64,000 nt of DNA, taken from the NCBI RefSeq assembly GCF_022606355.1, contig NZ_JAHHZQ010000001.1, positions 1,054,001 to 1,118,000 of the forward strand, written 5' to 3'. Source of the DNA: Leifsonia shinshuensis (GTDB taxonomy: Bacteria > Actinomycetota > Actinomycetes > Actinomycetales > Microbacteriaceae). The translations under genes and the position numbers were made by a program. A model generated the notes under the pieces. That model made no database searches. It was given only the letters and a program-made list of their open reading frames with translations, and was not told where the DNA came from. Shown piece by piece: positions 1-8,863 of this stretch (positions are counted from its first letter, which is position 1; each line of letters begins with the position of its first letter).

Positions 1-71
1 TTGGTCAGCGCGTTGAAAAGGGTCGACTTGCCGACGTTCGGGAGTCCGACGATACCGATAGTGAGAGCCAC
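1..71 (-). CDS. ychF: Redox-regulated ATPase YchF, N-terminal end (partial)
   Basis: Only the first 23 codons lie in the window; the gene continues past position 1. Reading leftward from a GTG at 71 gives VALTIGIVGLPNVGKST, the G1/P-loop of the Obg-related P-loop NTPase YchF. Members of this family bind ribosomes and hydrolyse ATP. The start is supported by the standard position of the P-loop about 10 residues from the N-terminus. The family call rests on this N-terminus alone, so another Obg-type GTPase cannot be fully excluded. Confidence 0.8.
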   Translation of the reverse strand, partial: MALTIGIVGLPNVGKSTLFNALT

Positions 72-130
72 GGTCGTCCATTCTACGGGCGGCCGCAGAG
101 TCCGAAGGGCCGTCGGTCTCGAGGGGCGAC

Positions 131-187
131 CGAGGGGCACGCAGACGCCCTCAAAACTCGCGGGAAGGGGCGCTTGCGTGCCCCTCG
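131..187. repeat. 57-bp intergenic inverted repeat, copy 1 of a dispersed family
   Basis: Arms beginning CGAGGGGCACGCAGACGCCC and ending GGGCGCTTGCGTGCCCCTCG pair almost perfectly around a 17-nt loop. It lies just downstream of the methyltransferase gene (stop at 206, minus strand) and upstream of ychF, so it may end transcription, although no T-tract follows. A related 56-bp palindrome with the same outer arms lies at 26460-26515, in the same position relative to its operon. Confidence 0.7.
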
Positions 188-205
188 GCGACGTCGCGGC
201 CGCGT

Positions 206-952
206 TCAGCCGCCCAGCGTCGCCCGGTAGCAGCGGGTGACGTACGGGAGCTCGATCGTCTCGGCGCCGGCGAGGTCGGGATGCTCGGCGTGGAGGCGGC
301 GCAGGGAGCCGATGACGGCCGCCTGCGCGCCGGGGTCCTTGGTGATGAAGTAACTGCGCGAGCGCGCGAGATCGAGGAGCCCGTCGAGGCTCATCGCCTG
401 CACCCAGCGCACGTCGAAGCGTTCCAGTGCGCCGAAGGGAGGCCCCACGACGGGATCCTCCTCATCACCGAAGACGGCGTCTCCCGACCCCATCAACTCG
501 CCGAGCTCTCGCACCCACTCGACGTTCTCGTCGCGGTCGTTCCAGACCAGCCCCAGCCTGCCGCCGGGTCGCAGCGCGCGAGCGACCTCGGGGACGGCGA
601 CGGCGGGGTCGACCCAGTGCCACGCCTGCGCGGCGACGACCAGCCCGGCGCTCGCGTCGGGCACCGGGAGGCCCTCCGCGCTCCCGAGGCGCACGTCGGC
701 CTCCGGCACCCGCTCGCCGAGCACCTCCAGCATCTGCGGCGACGGGTCGACGGCCACGACCTCGCGGCCCCGGTCGATCAGCGCGCGCGTCAGCTTGCCG
801 GTGCCGGCTCCCAGATCGACGACGGGGCCCTCCGTCCCGTCGGTCAGCCAGGCGACGGCGTCCGCCGGGTAGCCCGGCCGCGACGCGTCGTAGATCCGCG
901 CCGCCCGGTCGAACGACCGCGCGTGCGCCTCCCGTTCCCGCCTCTGCTGCAT
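206..952 (-). CDS. Class I SAM-dependent methyltransferase
   Basis: This 248-residue soluble protein has the Methyltransf_11-type Rossmann fold. Motif I, VDLGAGTG, is at residues 45-52. An acidic strand end (VVAVDPSP) and the DASAGLVVAAQAWHWVDP stretch follow; the latter is typical of small-molecule methyltransferases such as those annotated as trans-aconitate or ubiquinone-type enzymes. The substrate cannot be read from the sequence. The first Met (952) gives a full-length N-terminal helix of the family. It is a single gene with its own downstream palindrome and is divergent from the exonuclease gene at 1107. Confidence 0.85.
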   Translation of the reverse strand: MQQRREREAHARSFDRAARIYDASRPGYPADAVAWLTDGTEGPVVDLGAGTGKLTRALIDRGREVVAVDPSPQMLEVLGERVPEADVRLGSAEGLPVPDASAGLVVAAQAWHWVDPAVAVPEVARALRPGGRLGLVWNDRDENVEWVRELGELMGSGDAVFGDEEDPVVGPPFGALERFDVRWVQAMSLDGLLDLARSRSYFITKDPGAQAAVIGSLRRLHAEHPDLAGAETIELPYVTRCYRATLGG

Positions 953-1106
953 ACCGCGACCCTACCCGCCGGCGACTCCGCACGAACTCCGCCCGGAAGA
1001 CACGCGAGCACGCGGATCGTCCACGCACTCGGCGGCCGGTCACGGATTTCGGGCGTGCTCGGCGATGCGCGCGGGCGACGTCGGTGGGCCATGCAAGCAT
1101 TCAGGC

Positions 1107-1688
1107 GTGCCACTGGACTTCACCGCCATCGACTTCGAGACAGCGAACTCCTCTGCGGCGTCCGCGTGTTCGGTCGGACTGGTCAAGGTGCGCGACGGCC
1201 GCGTCGTCGACCGGGCGAGCTGGTTCATCCGGCCGCCGCTCGGGCACGACCTGTTCCAGGAGTGGAACGTGCGCATCCACGGGATCCAGCCGGAGGACGT
1301 CGCGGGAGCCGCAGGCTGGGTCGACCAGCTCGCCGACCTCGTGGAGTTCGCGGAGGACGACCACCTGGTGGCGCACAACGCCGGCTTCGACATGGGCGTG
1401 ATCCGCGCGGCCTGCGCCGCCACGTTCGTCTCCTGTCCCGAATACCGCTACCTCTGCAGCCTCCAGGTCGCCCGACGCACCTATCACCTGGAGTCGTACC
1501 GCCTCCCGGTCGCGGCGATGGCGGCGGGGTTCGAGGACTTCCACCACCACGACGCGCTCGCCGACGCCGAGGCCTGCGCCGCGATCGTGGTGCACGCCGC
1601 CCGCCGGCACGAGGCGGCAACGATCGACGACCTCTCCGCGCTCACCGGCGCCCGCATCGGGCGCATCGGGATGCCCGCGGCCGCATAG
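1107..1688 (+). CDS. DEDDh 3'-5' exonuclease (DNA polymerase III epsilon-like)
   Basis: This 193-residue stand-alone exonuclease has all three Exo motifs of the DEDDh family: Exo I around D9 and E11 (IDFET), Exo II around D95 (HNAGFD), and Exo III with H148 and D153 (HDALADAE). Family members remove nucleotides from 3' ends in proofreading or repair. No BRCT or helicase extension is present. The GTG at 1107 places Exo I at the usual distance from the N-terminus; the longer frame from 1065 adds 14 residues with no family likeness. It is probably monocistronic. Confidence 0.82.
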   Translation: MPLDFTAIDFETANSSAASACSVGLVKVRDGRVVDRASWFIRPPLGHDLFQEWNVRIHGIQPEDVAGAAGWVDQLADLVEFAEDDHLVAHNAGFDMGVIRAACAATFVSCPEYRYLCSLQVARRTYHLESYRLPVAAMAAGFEDFHHHDALADAEACAAIVVHAARRHEAATIDDLSALTGARIGRIGMPAAA

Positions 1689-1817
1689 CGGCGCCCACCG
1701 CGACTCCACGTCCCGCGACGAGCGGGCAGAACACCGCGCGTGCCTGGACGACCGGACTGCGCTCGCCGCCGACGCCGCCTGTGCGGATACCGCATCTACG
1801 CCCCAGGAATACAAGCG

Positions 1818-1852
1818 TTGCAACTTCGCACGTCTGGTTCTAATGTCCAGAC
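1818..1852 (+). promoter_or_regulatory. Candidate promoter with overlapping operator before the MFS gene
   Basis: TTGCAA (1818-1823) and TAATGT (1841-1846) are spaced by 17 bp, resembling -35 and -10 elements. An inverted repeat, GTCTGG-N9-CCAGAC (1832-1852), overlaps the -10 element, an arrangement expected for repression of the downstream sugar transporter. No regulator gene is adjacent. The promoter is an inference from spacing. Confidence 0.4.
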
Positions 1853-1879
1853 ATAGCAACAACACGCGAAGGAGCGCTC

Positions 1880-3319
1880 ATGACCGCATCTCCCGATCCT
1901 GGAACGACGACCTCGGCCCCCGCCGCGCCCGCCGACCCGCCCCATCCGGACGACCGGCGCGCGCGGCGGTTCCTGCGCAGGATCGCCGTGCTGGCCACGT
2001 TCGGCGGCCTCCTGTTCGGCTATGACACCGGCGTCATCAGCGGCGCCCTGCCGTTCATGCAGTTCGATCAGCGCCCGCTCACTCCGCTCGAAGAGGGGAC
2101 CATCGTCTCCTCGCTGCTGTTCGGCGCGGCCCTCGGCTCGTTCCTCGGCGGCCGCATCGCAGACCGCCGGGGCCGTCGCCGGCTCATCGCCGTGCTGGCC
2201 GTCGTCTTCTTCGTCGCAGCGCTCGCCTGCGCGTTCGCCCCGTCGATCGGCGTGATGATCGCCGCCCGGTTCGCGCTGGGCCTCGCCGTGGGCGGCGCCT
2301 CCGTCGTCGTGCCGATGTACCTCGCCGAGCTGTCCCCCGCCGCGCGCCGTGGACGCATCGTGACCCAGAACGAGCTCATGATCGTCTCGGGCCAGCTGGC
2401 GGCGTTCGTCGTGAACGCAGTGCTCGCCGCGGTGATCCCCGAGCACGCTGCCGTCTGGCGCTGGATGCTGGTCGTGGCGTCGCTGCCCGCCGTCGTGCTG
2501 TTCTTCGGGATGCTGGTCGTGCCGGAGAGTCCGCGCTGGCTGATCCTGCACGGCCGTTTCGCCGAGGGTGTCGCCGTGCTGCGCCGCATCCGCGCCGAGG
2601 AGCAGGCCGAGCGGGAGGCCGCCGAGATCCGCCGCCACGACGAGCGCGCGGCGCGCACCCCGCTGCTGCGCGAGCTCGCGGTGCCGTGGATCCGACGCGT
2701 CTTCGTCATCGGGCTCGGCATCGCGATGGTGCAGCAGCTGACCGGGGTCAACTCGATCATGTACTACGGCGTGCAGATCCTGCAGCGCTCCGGGTTCGAC
2801 CAGCAGGGCGCGCTGATCGGGCAGATCGCCAACGGCGTGATCTCGGTGCTCGCGACGTTCGTCGGGATCGCCCTCCTCGGGCGCGTCGGCCGACGACCTC
2901 TGCTGATCGCCGGGCTGATCGGCACCACGACCTCCCTCCTCCTGGTCGGCGGCGCCTCCGCGCTGCTCGCCGGATCCCCCGCGTTGCCGTTCGTGGTCCT
3001 CTCGCTCACGGTGACGTTCCTCGCCTTCCAGCAGGGCGCCGTCTCCCCGGTGACCTGGCTGATGCTCGCCGAGATCTTCCCTGCCCGTATCCGGGGCGCG
3101 GCCTTCGGCCTGGCGGCCCTCGTGCTCTGGCTGACGAACTTCCTCGTCGGCTTCCTCTTCCCGCAGTTGGTCGACGGGCTCGGGATCTCGCCCACGTTCT
3201 TCCTCTTCGCGGTCGTCGGCGTCGGCGCCGTGGCCTTCGTCGCCCGCTGCCTGCCCGAGACGCGCGGACGCAGCCTCGAAGGGCTCGAAGAGGAGCTGAG
3301 GTCGCGGTTCACGCGCTGA
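1880..3319 (+). CDS. MFS transporter, sugar porter family
   Basis: This 479-residue protein has about 12 membrane helices and the signatures of sugar porters: GYDTGVISGALPF in TM1, the RRGRRR-type loop after TM2, PESPRWL after TM6, and PETRGRSLE after TM12. Family members import pentoses, hexoses or inositol by H+ symport across the cytoplasmic membrane; the actual sugar is unknown. The ATG at 1880 follows GAAGGAG with good spacing. The N-terminal 35 residues are Pro/Ala-rich and cytoplasmic. The gene stands alone, with a likely operator-controlled promoter just upstream. Confidence 0.9.
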   Translation: MTASPDPGTTTSAPAAPADPPHPDDRRARRFLRRIAVLATFGGLLFGYDTGVISGALPFMQFDQRPLTPLEEGTIVSSLLFGAALGSFLGGRIADRRGRRRLIAVLAVVFFVAALACAFAPSIGVMIAARFALGLAVGGASVVVPMYLAELSPAARRGRIVTQNELMIVSGQLAAFVVNAVLAAVIPEHAAVWRWMLVVASLPAVVLFFGMLVVPESPRWLILHGRFAEGVAVLRRIRAEEQAEREAAEIRRHDERAARTPLLRELAVPWIRRVFVIGLGIAMVQQLTGVNSIMYYGVQILQRSGFDQQGALIGQIANGVISVLATFVGIALLGRVGRRPLLIAGLIGTTTSLLLVGGASALLAGSPALPFVVLSLTVTFLAFQQGAVSPVTWLMLAEIFPARIRGAAFGLAALVLWLTNFLVGFLFPQLVDGLGISPTFFLFAVVGVGAVAFVARCLPETRGRSLEGLEEELRSRFTR

Positions 3320-3412
3320 ACGACGGCACGGAGGCGGGCGGTGCGGGACGATTTCCCGCCCCGCCCGCCGTCGTTCGCGGCCGGTGTCGGCGGCCGCTGC
3401 CACACTGAGGCC

Positions 3413-4846
3413 ATGGACACACTCGCCCTGCTTCTCGGACTCCTCGTGGGCCTCATCGTCGGCGCCGCGGTGGCGGGATTCGCTGTCGCGAGGCTGCTGC
3501 GCGGACGGGAGGCGGCTGCCGAGCAGGCTGAGAGTCCCGCGATCGTCGCGGCCCGCCACGAGAAGGAGCTCGTCGAGGTCCGCGCGGCCGAGGCCGGCGT
3601 CCAGTCGCAGCTCCGCGCCGACCTCGCGTCCGCCGACACCCGCGTCGACGCACTGCAGGAGCAGTTGCGCGGCGTGCAGGAGCAGTTGCGCGAGACGGAG
3701 GAGCGGCACCGCGCCGAGCTGCTAGCCCAGAGCGAGCGCGAGCGCGCCGAGAGCAAGGTCCTGCAGGCGCTCGCGCCGGTTCGGGAGAGCCTCACCGACA
3801 TGCAGCGCAAGGTCGTCGAGCTCGAGACCCAGCGTCACCAGCAGCACGGCCAGCTCGCCCAGCAGCTGCGCTCGGCCGCCGAGTCCGAGGAGCGGCTGCG
3901 CAGCACCGCGGAGTCGCTGGCGTCGGCACTGCGCTCCAACAGCACCCGCGGCGTGTGGGGCGAGACCCAGCTCCGCAGCGTCGTGGAGGCCGCCGGCCTG
4001 ATCGAGCGGGTCGACTTCGACGTGCAGTCGAGCATCCACTCGGAGTCCGGAGCCGGGCGCCCCGACATGATCATCCGGCTCCCCGGCGGCAAGAGCATCG
4101 CGCTCGACGCGAAGGTGCCGTTCAACGCCTACCTGGAGGCCAGCCAGATCCCGGCGACAGCGACCGGCGCCGAGGGCGCGCAACGCGAAGCGCTCCTCAA
4201 GCAGCATGTGAAGGCGGTCCGTGACCACATCACCACCCTGGGCAGCAAGGCGTACTGGACGGGCCTGGAGTCGTCGCCCGAGCTGGTGATCGCGTTCATC
4301 CCGAGCGAGTCGCTGGTCTCGTCGGCGATGGAGGCCGACCCCTCGATCATGGAGTTCGCCTTCGGCAAGCGCGTCGCGCTCGCCTCGCCGGTGACCCTGT
4401 GGTCGGTCCTGAAGACGGTCGCGTTCAGCTGGCAGCAAGACGTGCTCACCCAGGACGCCAAGCAGCTCTTCGACCTCAGCCGCACGCTCTACACACGCCT
4501 GGGGACCACGGCCGGGCACATCGAGAAGCTGGGCCGTTCGATCGAGCGCACGGTCAAGGACTACAACGGCTTCGTCGGGTCGTTCGAGCGCCAGGTGTTC
4601 CCCGCCGCGCGCAAGCTCGGCACGCTCGACGAGTCCAAGATCATCGGCACGCTCGACGGCATCGAGGAGTCCCCGCGCGAGCTCACGGCGTTCGAACTCG
4701 TGAGCGAGCTCGAGGCGCAGGCGGACGGGCGAACCCGTGTGGAGGCCGACCTCGACGAAGCGCGCGACATGCACGGCATCGACAAGCTCGCCCTCGAAGA
4801 GAAGCAGCGCGCCGACGCGCACGACGCGGAGTCAGGCGCCGCCTGA
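3413..4846 (+). CDS. rmuC: DNA recombination protein RmuC
   Basis: The 477-residue product starts with a membrane helix (residues 3-24, LALLLGLLVGLIVGAAVAGF), continues as a long coiled coil rich in Glu, Arg and Gln (about 35-185), and ends in the RmuC nuclease-like domain (NSTRGVWGETQL, GRPDMIIRLPGGKSIALDAKVPF). RmuC limits inversions at short inverted repeats and is thought to act as a membrane-tethered nuclease. The ATG at 3413 is chosen because the N-terminal anchor begins there; the upstream extension is not family-like. It converges with glpX, with a strong palindrome between them. Confidence 0.93.
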   Translation: MDTLALLLGLLVGLIVGAAVAGFAVARLLRGREAAAEQAESPAIVAARHEKELVEVRAAEAGVQSQLRADLASADTRVDALQEQLRGVQEQLRETEERHRAELLAQSERERAESKVLQALAPVRESLTDMQRKVVELETQRHQQHGQLAQQLRSAAESEERLRSTAESLASALRSNSTRGVWGETQLRSVVEAAGLIERVDFDVQSSIHSESGAGRPDMIIRLPGGKSIALDAKVPFNAYLEASQIPATATGAEGAQREALLKQHVKAVRDHITTLGSKAYWTGLESSPELVIAFIPSESLVSSAMEADPSIMEFAFGKRVALASPVTLWSVLKTVAFSWQQDVLTQDAKQLFDLSRTLYTRLGTTAGHIEKLGRSIERTVKDYNGFVGSFERQVFPAARKLGTLDESKIIGTLDGIEESPRELTAFELVSELEAQADGRTRVEADLDEARDMHGIDKLALEEKQRADAHDAESGAA

Positions 4847-4856
4847 CAGCCCGTGA

Positions 4857-4911
4857 GATTTGCGCCGAATGTGGCGATAGCGACGTTCTATCGCCACATT
4901 CGGCGCAAATC
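4857..4911. terminator. Perfect 24-bp stem between convergent rmuC and glpX
   Basis: Two 24-nt arms (4857-4880 and 4888-4911) are perfect reverse complements around a 7-nt loop, CGACGTT. The element lies 10 bp after the rmuC stop and 9 bp after the glpX stop, so it is well placed as a bidirectional terminator. There is no T-run on either side and the stem is much longer than a typical intrinsic terminator. Confidence 0.7.
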
Positions 4912-4920
4912 GGGGCCGGC

Positions 4921-5922
4921 TCAGAGCTCGTCGGGCGACAGCCACTTCTCTGCGAGGTGGTCGGCGGAGACGCGACGGATGGTGCCCGACTTGGAGCGCA
5001 GCACGATCGACTCGGTGCGGATGATCGGGCCCTTGCGACGCACGCCCTCCACCAGGCCGCCATCGGTGACGCCGGTCGCGACGAAGAAGGTGTTGTCGCC
5101 CTTGACCAGGTCGTCTGCGCCGTAGACGCGGTCCATCTCGAGGCCGGCGGCGATCCCGGCGGCGCGCTCCGCTTCGTCCTTCGGCGCCAGCCGACCCTGC
5201 ATGAAGCCGCCGATCGCCTTGATCGCACAGGCCGTGGTGATGCCTTCCGGGCTGCCGCCGATGCCGACGCACAGGTCGATGCGCGACTCGTAGCGCGCCG
5301 CATTGATCCCGCCGGCCACGTCGCCGTCGAGCATCAGCCGGGTGCCTGCGCCGGCCGCGCGGATCTCCTCGATCAGACCCTCGTGCCGCGGCCGGTCCAG
5401 CACGGCAACGCGGATCTCGCCCACCGGCTTCCCCTTCGCCTTCGCCAGCTCCCGGATGTTGTCGCCGATCGGCTGCGACAGGTCGACCACCCCGCGCCCC
5501 TCCGGCCCGGTGACGATCTTGTCCATGTAGAAGACGCTGGAGGCGTCGAGCATCGTGCCGCGGTCGGACACCGCGATCACCGAGAGCGCGTTCTGGCGCC
5601 CGGCGGCGGTCAGCGAGGTGCCGTCGATCGGGTCGACGGCGATGTCGCACGCCGGTCCACGGCCGTTGCCGACGTGCTCGCCGTTGAAGAGCATCGGGGC
5701 GTTGTCCTTCTCGCCCTCGCCGATCACGATCAGCCCGTCGAAGTTCACCGTCCCCAGGAACTTGCGCATCGCATCCACCGCCGCACCGTCGGCCGCGTTC
5801 TTGTCGCCTCGCCCGATCCAGGGTGTCGCCCGGATCGCAGCCGCCTCCGTCGCCCTCACCAGCTCCATCGCCAGGTTCCGATCGGGGTGCAGGAAGAGGG
5901 TTGCGGTGTCGGTGCTGGTCAT
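4921..5922 (-). CDS. glpX: Class II fructose-1,6-bisphosphatase
   Basis: The 333-residue enzyme hydrolyses fructose 1,6-bisphosphate to fructose 6-phosphate, the committed gluconeogenic step in actinobacteria. It shows the lithium-sensitive phosphatase metal motif DPIDGTSL, IGEGEKDNAPML upstream of it, and MLDGDVAGGINAA further on. The ATG at 5922 follows GGGAGGA; the longer frame from 5955 would place that Shine-Dalgarno sequence inside the coding region. It is divergent from fba, with a 17-bp palindrome in the shared 200-bp intergenic region, which suggests joint control of opposing or shared sugar-phosphate steps. Confidence 0.95.
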   Translation of the reverse strand: MTSTDTATLFLHPDRNLAMELVRATEAAAIRATPWIGRGDKNAADGAAVDAMRKFLGTVNFDGLIVIGEGEKDNAPMLFNGEHVGNGRGPACDIAVDPIDGTSLTAAGRQNALSVIAVSDRGTMLDASSVFYMDKIVTGPEGRGVVDLSQPIGDNIRELAKAKGKPVGEIRVAVLDRPRHEGLIEEIRAAGAGTRLMLDGDVAGGINAARYESRIDLCVGIGGSPEGITTACAIKAIGGFMQGRLAPKDEAERAAGIAAGLEMDRVYGADDLVKGDNTFFVATGVTDGGLVEGVRRKGPIIRTESIVLRSKSGTIRRVSADHLAEKWLSPDEL

Positions 5923-6011
5923 GATGGGTCCTCCCGGACGAATCGAGGTGGACACCGCCGAATTCGAACGACGGTGTCAGCCGCCGGACGACGGCGATGC
6001 CAGTGTATCCA

Positions 6012-6028
6012 CGCGCGGTCACCGCGCG
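6012..6028. promoter_or_regulatory. 17-bp perfect palindrome between glpX and fba
   Basis: CGCGCGGT-C-ACCGCGCG is symmetric and lies about 90 bp upstream of each start codon of the divergent pair. It could bind a dimeric regulator of central carbon flow. A TATGAT (6080-6085) further downstream is a plausible -10 box for fba. In DNA of this GC content, a palindrome built only from CG-rich bases may also arise by chance. Confidence 0.35.
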
Positions 6029-6122
6029 CCCCCACCCGGGTGAACGTTCATCGACAGCAGGGCGCTCCGGCCGCCTCGGTATGATGAGACCCGTTCGACA
6101 CACCGATCCTCAAGGAGCCGCA

Positions 6123-7151
<1,029 letters not shown>

Positions 7152-7168
7152 TCCAGAAGGCAGGGGGG

Positions 7169-7891
7169 ATGAGCGAGCACGAGCCGGAGAAGCGGCCGGA
7201 CGAACGTCCGCGCCCCCAGTACGGCGAGCTCGCCCCTCCCGGCTGGGTGTGGCGTCCACCGCAGGATGCCGACCGCCTGGACACCACGCACCACAGTCCG
7301 GCGGCGTCGGAGGTCGAGCAGCATCCTCCCGCGCCGCCGCAACCGCCGGCGGGGCCGGGTCACGACGGTCACGGACCGCACAGTCCCGGCCCGCAGCTGC
7401 GCGCCGACGCGCCGCGTTGGAACCTCACCTTCACCGTTCTGCTGCTGGTGATCGGGTTCTTCGGCATGTCGTACTCGATCGGCACGTTGCAGGCGCTGCC
7501 CGCCGCGATGATGCTGATGCACACGTCGCAGAATCTCGGCGCGTACGTGCAGGACCCGTCGGTCGCGCCACTGATCACGGCGGGCACCATCGCGATGGCG
7601 GGCATCTGGGCGATCTCGGCCGGCCTGTCGGTCTGGCTCCTGGTGCAGAAGCGGTTGGCGTTCTACGTCCCGCTGATCGCGGGCGTCGTCGCACTGATCG
7701 CGCTCTTCGTGATCCTCGGGATCATCCTCTCGACCGACCCGGTGCTGATCGATTTCTACAGCGGGATCTCACCGACCCCGGCGCCGAGCACGCCTGCTCC
7801 GACGAGCCCGGCACCGACACCGTCGACACCGGTCCCGACACCCACGACGACGACAGGGGCGTCGACGGTAGGGGTGTCGGCTTCGGCCTGA
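7169..7891 (+). CDS. Proline-rich small membrane protein (DUF6264-like)
   Basis: The 240-residue protein has a hydrophilic N-terminal part with the motif PRPQYGELAPPGW. Four hydrophobic segments follow (FTVLLLVIGFFGMSYSIG, an amphipathic middle, ITAGTIAMAGIWAISAGLSVWLL, and FYVPLIAGVVALIALFVILGIIL). The tail is Thr/Pro/Ser-rich (PTPAPSTPAP type) and probably extracytoplasmic. The GELAPPGW plus membrane-segment layout recalls the actinobacterial DUF6264 group; this is memory of the family, not a search. GGGGGG upstream of the ATG serves as ribosome-binding site. Function unknown. Confidence 0.7.
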   Translation: MSEHEPEKRPDERPRPQYGELAPPGWVWRPPQDADRLDTTHHSPAASEVEQHPPAPPQPPAGPGHDGHGPHSPGPQLRADAPRWNLTFTVLLLVIGFFGMSYSIGTLQALPAAMMLMHTSQNLGAYVQDPSVAPLITAGTIAMAGIWAISAGLSVWLLVQKRLAFYVPLIAGVVALIALFVILGIILSTDPVLIDFYSGISPTPAPSTPAPTSPAPTPSTPVPTPTTTTGASTVGVSASA

Positions 7892-7895
7892 ATGC

Positions 7896-8768
7896 TCAGG
7901 CCGCGCTGGCGGCCTCCCGCGCCTCGGCCAGTCCGGTGGCCAGCGGCGTGGTCGGGCGCCCGATGAGCTCGCTCAGCGTGCCGGTCACCTCGGCGAGCGC
8001 GCCGTCGCGGATGTTGCCGTCGAGGGCGACGACGAAGCCGGCCGTCCCCTCGTCGAGGCCCGCCTCGCGCAGGGCCGCCGCGTGCTCCTCCGGCGTCACC
8101 GACCGGTAGCCGACGGGTCGACCGAGCAGCTCGCCGATCACCGTGGCGAGGTCGTCGAACGTCCAGGCGACGTCGCCGCCCAGCTCGTAGACGGCGCCCT
8201 CGTGCCCGTCCGTGGTGAGAACGACGGCCGCCGCCTCCGCGTAATCCTTGCGGGAGGCGGAGGCCACCCGTCCGGCGGCGGCGCTGCCGACGAGCTCCCC
8301 CGTGGCCGCCGCGGTGTCGACCTGGCCGGTGTAGTTCTCGGTGTACCAGTTGTTGCGCAGCACCGTCACCGGGAGGCCGGAGGCCGCCAGCAGGCGCTCG
8401 GTCTCGGCGTGCTCTGGCGCGAGGATCAGGTCGGTGTCGGTCGCGCGCGGTGCGCTCGTGTAGACGATCCGGCCGACGTTCGAGCGCGCCGCCGCCTCGA
8501 TGGCGTTGCGGTGCTGCGGGATGCGCTGGCCGACCTCCGAGCCGGACACCAGGAGGAGGGCGTCCGCGTCGGCGAAAGCCGCGTCGAGGGTCTCCGGGCG
8601 CTCGAAGTCGATGACGGCTGTCTGCACGCCGAGGGCGGCGAGGGGTGCCAGGCGCTCGGCGCTGCGCCCGGCGGCGCGGATCTCGGCGGCGGGCACGCCG
8701 CGCTCGAGGAGCGAGTCGACGGTGAGGCGGCCCAGGTGTCCGGTTGCTCCGGTGACGACGATGGTCAT
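7896..8768 (-). CDS. NmrA/QorB-like NAD(P)H-binding reductase
   Basis: This 290-residue atypical short-chain dehydrogenase has an N-terminal TGATGHLG nucleotide-binding loop (residues 6-13). It lacks the YxxxK catalytic pair at the usual place and has the NNWYTENY and ASRKDYAEAAAVVL features of the QorB (quinone oxidoreductase 2) group. QorB enzymes reduce quinones with NADPH and are often controlled by HxlR-type regulators. Here the gene is divergent from an HxlR-PP2C fusion with 95 bp between the starts, so control by that neighbour is likely. The quinone substrate is inferred from the family. Confidence 0.85.
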   Translation of the reverse strand: MTIVVTGATGHLGRLTVDSLLERGVPAAEIRAAGRSAERLAPLAALGVQTAVIDFERPETLDAAFADADALLLVSGSEVGQRIPQHRNAIEAAARSNVGRIVYTSAPRATDTDLILAPEHAETERLLAASGLPVTVLRNNWYTENYTGQVDTAAATGELVGSAAAGRVASASRKDYAEAAAVVLTTDGHEGAVYELGGDVAWTFDDLATVIGELLGRPVGYRSVTPEEHAAALREAGLDEGTAGFVVALDGNIRDGALAEVTGTLSELIGRPTTPLATGLAEAREAASAA

Positions 8769-8842
8769 GGGGGTGGTTCCTTTCGTTCGGTCCTCCTTCG
8801 CAACCGCTGGGAAGGCGCCATACTTCCCTGTCGGAGGTACCC

Positions 8843-8856
8843 ACTTTTCGGTAAGT
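8843..8856. promoter_or_regulatory. Candidate HxlR operator
   Basis: ACTT-TTCGGT-AAGT is a palindrome just upstream of the HxlR-PP2C start (GTG 8864), within the divergent promoter region. HxlR-family regulators commonly bind short ACTT/AAGT-type palindromes. The assignment rests on position and symmetry only. Confidence 0.35.
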
Positions 8857-8863
8857 TACTGAC

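Noticed and set aside
1796-3709. A 637-residue open frame on the minus strand across the sugar porter gene
   Set aside because: It is the antisense shadow of a clear MFS gene; composition is Arg/Asp/His/Gly-rich with no domain, as is typical of GC-rich antisense frames. Similar long frames across glpX, fba, xseA, enolase, hisS and the fec genes were rejected for the same reason.
4853-5125. A 90-codon plus-strand frame starting inside the rmuC/glpX palindrome
   Set aside because: Its first residues are the translated stem-loop and the rest is antisense to glpX.
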